DNA from: Microvirga sp. KLBC 81
GTDB lineage: Bacteria > Pseudomonadota > Alphaproteobacteria > Rhizobiales > Beijerinckiaceae
Reading direction: 5' to 3'
Length of the DNA: 64,000 nucleotides
NCBI RefSeq assembly: GCF_003075415.1
Contig: NZ_QDAH01000019.1
Coordinates: 17,174-81,173 of the forward strand
Part shown: piece by piece, positions 62,924-64,000 of the stretch
Layout of the letters: every line of letters begins with the position of its first letter
Position numbering within the stretch: the stretch's first letter is position 1
Made by a program: the position numbers and the translations under genes
Notes under the pieces: generated by a model
Databases searched by the model: none
Seen by the model: only the letters and a program-made list of their open reading frames with translations
Told to the model about the DNA's origin: nothing

Positions 62924-63775
62924 CTAAGTCAACAGGCCGGCGGCGAAGCGCGCGCAGACGAGCAGCAGGAAGATGCCGAAGGCAACCTCGAGCCGGCGCT
63001 TCGAGAGCCGGTGGGCAAGCCGGGCGCCGATGGGCGCCATCCAGGTGCTGGTGGGGATGAACAGCAGAACGCCGAGCAGCGAGACATAGCCCAGCGCCAG
63101 CGGCGGCTGGAATGCGGCGACGGTCGGATACTCCGCCATATGCGGCCAGCCGGCATAGATGTAGCCGAGCGCCCCGGGGATCGAGATCAGGATGCCCAGC
63201 CCCGAGGAGGTCGCCACCGCCTGATGGATCGGGCGGCTGTAGAAGGTCATGAACAGGTTCGACAGCTGCCCGCCGCCGATGCCCATCAGGGCCGAGAGCA
63301 CGCCGATGAGCCCGCCATAGGCCAGCATGATCGGCCGGGCCGGCATGTCGAGGCCGAGCCGCCAGGTCTCCTTGCCGAAGAGCAGGCGGATCGCGGACAC
63401 GCCGGCCACCAGCACGAACACGCCCTTGAACAGGTCGGCCGGGGCATAGCGCGCGATGACGCTGCCGACCGCGACGCCGAGCACCACGGGCCCGGCCCAG
63501 ACTTTCAGGATCGACATGTCGACCATCCCCTTGGCGCGGTGGGCCTGGAAGGAGCGGATCGAGGTGGGCACGATGATGGCGAGCGAGGTGCCGACGCACA
63601 GCGGCATGCGCACCTCGTCCGGCACCGCCAGGAGCCGGAACAGCTCATAGAGGATCGGCACCGCCACCGCGCCGCCGCCGACGCCGAAGACGCCGGCGAG
63701 CAGGCCGGTGATCGCCCCGGCCGCCAGAAGAGCGACCACGAGCCAGGCAAGATCAAACAGCGCAATGCCGAACAT
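62924..63775 (-). CDS. TauE/SafE-family sulfite-exporter-like permease
   Basis: The 283-residue membrane protein has about eight segments and the two TauE/SafE half-repeats, each with a glycine box: GVFGVGGGAVAVPILYE near 27-43 and SALMGIGGGQLSNLFM near 162-176. ATG 63775 starts the first segment directly. The family exports sulfite or sulfonates or imports organic anions. No sulfur-metabolism gene is adjacent, so the substrate is open. Confidence 0.85.
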   Translation of the reverse strand: MFGIALFDLAWLVVALLAAGAITGLLAGVFGVGGGAVAVPILYELFRLLAVPDEVRMPLCVGTSLAIIVPTSIRSFQAHRAKGMVDMSILKVWAGPVVLGVAVGSVIARYAPADLFKGVFVLVAGVSAIRLLFGKETWRLGLDMPARPIMLAYGGLIGVLSALMGIGGGQLSNLFMTFYSRPIHQAVATSSGLGILISIPGALGYIYAGWPHMAEYPTVAAFQPPLALGYVSLLGVLLFIPTSTWMAPIGARLAHRLSKRRLEVAFGIFLLLVCARFAAGLLT

Positions 63776-63880
63776 GAGAGGGTTCGTCCCTTTCGAAGAA
63801 GGCGGACTTCCTGGGGTTCAATTTCCTCGGGATGACCTGAATGACGGGATAGCCCGCAGAGCAGTTCATGCCCAGTGGAA

Positions 63881-63909
63881 AGCCCCTCCCGTTATTTTAG
63901 GGAGAGGCT
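63881..63909 (-). terminator. Intrinsic terminator downstream of icd
   Basis: AGCCCCTCCC (63881-63890) pairs with GGGAGAGGCT (63900-63909) with one mismatch around a nine-base loop. On the minus strand it is followed by TTTCC. It lies 10 bases after the isocitrate dehydrogenase stop. Confidence 0.6.
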
Positions 63910-63918
63910 CTGTTCTCG

Positions 63919-64000
63919 CTAAACCGCCATTGCCTTCTTGAGGTTCTCGTCGATCTTGTCGAGGAAGCCGGTGGTGGAGAGCCACTTCTGCTCGGCGCCG
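63919..64000 (-). CDS. icd: NADP-dependent isocitrate dehydrogenase, C-terminal end only
   Basis: The last 26 codons of a gene running off the window end are visible: GAEQKWLSTTGFLDKIDENL, then KKAMAV and the stop TAG at 63919-63921. This ending is characteristic of the NADP-dependent isocitrate dehydrogenase found in alphaproteobacteria and eukaryotic cytosol. The active site lies outside the window. Confidence 0.75.
   Translation of the reverse strand, partial: GAEQKWLSTTGFLDKIDENLKKAMAV

Overview
The window looks like a chromosomal segment of an alphaproteobacterium of the order Hyphomicrobiales (Rhizobiales), probably Methylobacteriaceae and possibly Microvirga-like. The grounds are the GC-rich coding sequence, many short Rhizobiales-type conserved proteins (DUF6894-like, OGFr-related, CGNR zinc finger, ANDN-type N-termini), the catabolic style of the operons, and a family of interspersed palindromic repeats with CTAG ends. 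I saw no tRNA, rRNA, CRISPR array, intact insertion sequence or replication origin. The genus is an inference; no search was run.

Left part (1-24.5 kb). A truncated CDC48-like AAA ATPase opens the window. It is followed by a two-gene glycosidase operon (two divergent GH1-like proteins), a GH2 beta-glycosidase on the other strand and a P2A-type cation ATPase. A stretch of short genes with the first palindromic repeat leads to peptidase T. From 12.7 to 20.5 kb lies a catabolic quinate/shikimate locus. On the minus strand are two tandem GntR/FCD regulators and a QuiC-type 3-dehydroshikimate dehydratase. On the plus strand are a complete TRAP importer, a type II dehydroquinase-like protein and a shikimate/quinate dehydrogenase. 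Together they could import hydroaromatic acids and convert them to protocatechuate. A DUF900-type hydrolase, two exported proteins (one an MltB-like transglycosylase) and a small unknown follow.

Centre (24.6-41.4 kb). A divergent locus encodes a full carbohydrate-type ABC importer together with an SDR dehydrogenase, an RpiR regulator, a D-serine-dehydratase-like PLP enzyme, an NTF2-like protein and a D-aminoacylase. It reads as a scavenging pathway for N-acylated or sugar-linked D-amino acids. It ends at an integrase remnant. A second integrase remnant at 40.1 kb closes a patchwork of about 6 kb: flavohemoprotein, receiver-only regulator, isoprenylcysteine-methyltransferase-like protein, MDR oxidoreductase, PPOX-type protein, DUF1232 protein and a decayed MFS gene.

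Right part (41.5-64 kb). The most distinctive region is 41.7-49.4 kb: a TAXI-type lipoprotein, two divergent glycine-rich proteins that share a repeat module, a type I secretion ABC exporter with its HlyD adaptor, and a NarL-type regulator whose receiver lacks the phospho-acceptor Asp. After that come decayed AraC and cupin genes (the cupin gene is split by a palindromic repeat), a CGNR regulator, a branched-chain amino-acid-type binding protein, a PerM permease fused to a GAF domain, a PAS-GAF-PAS-REC-LuxR protein between two DUF6894-like genes, a TauE/SafE permease and the C-terminus of isocitrate dehydrogenase.
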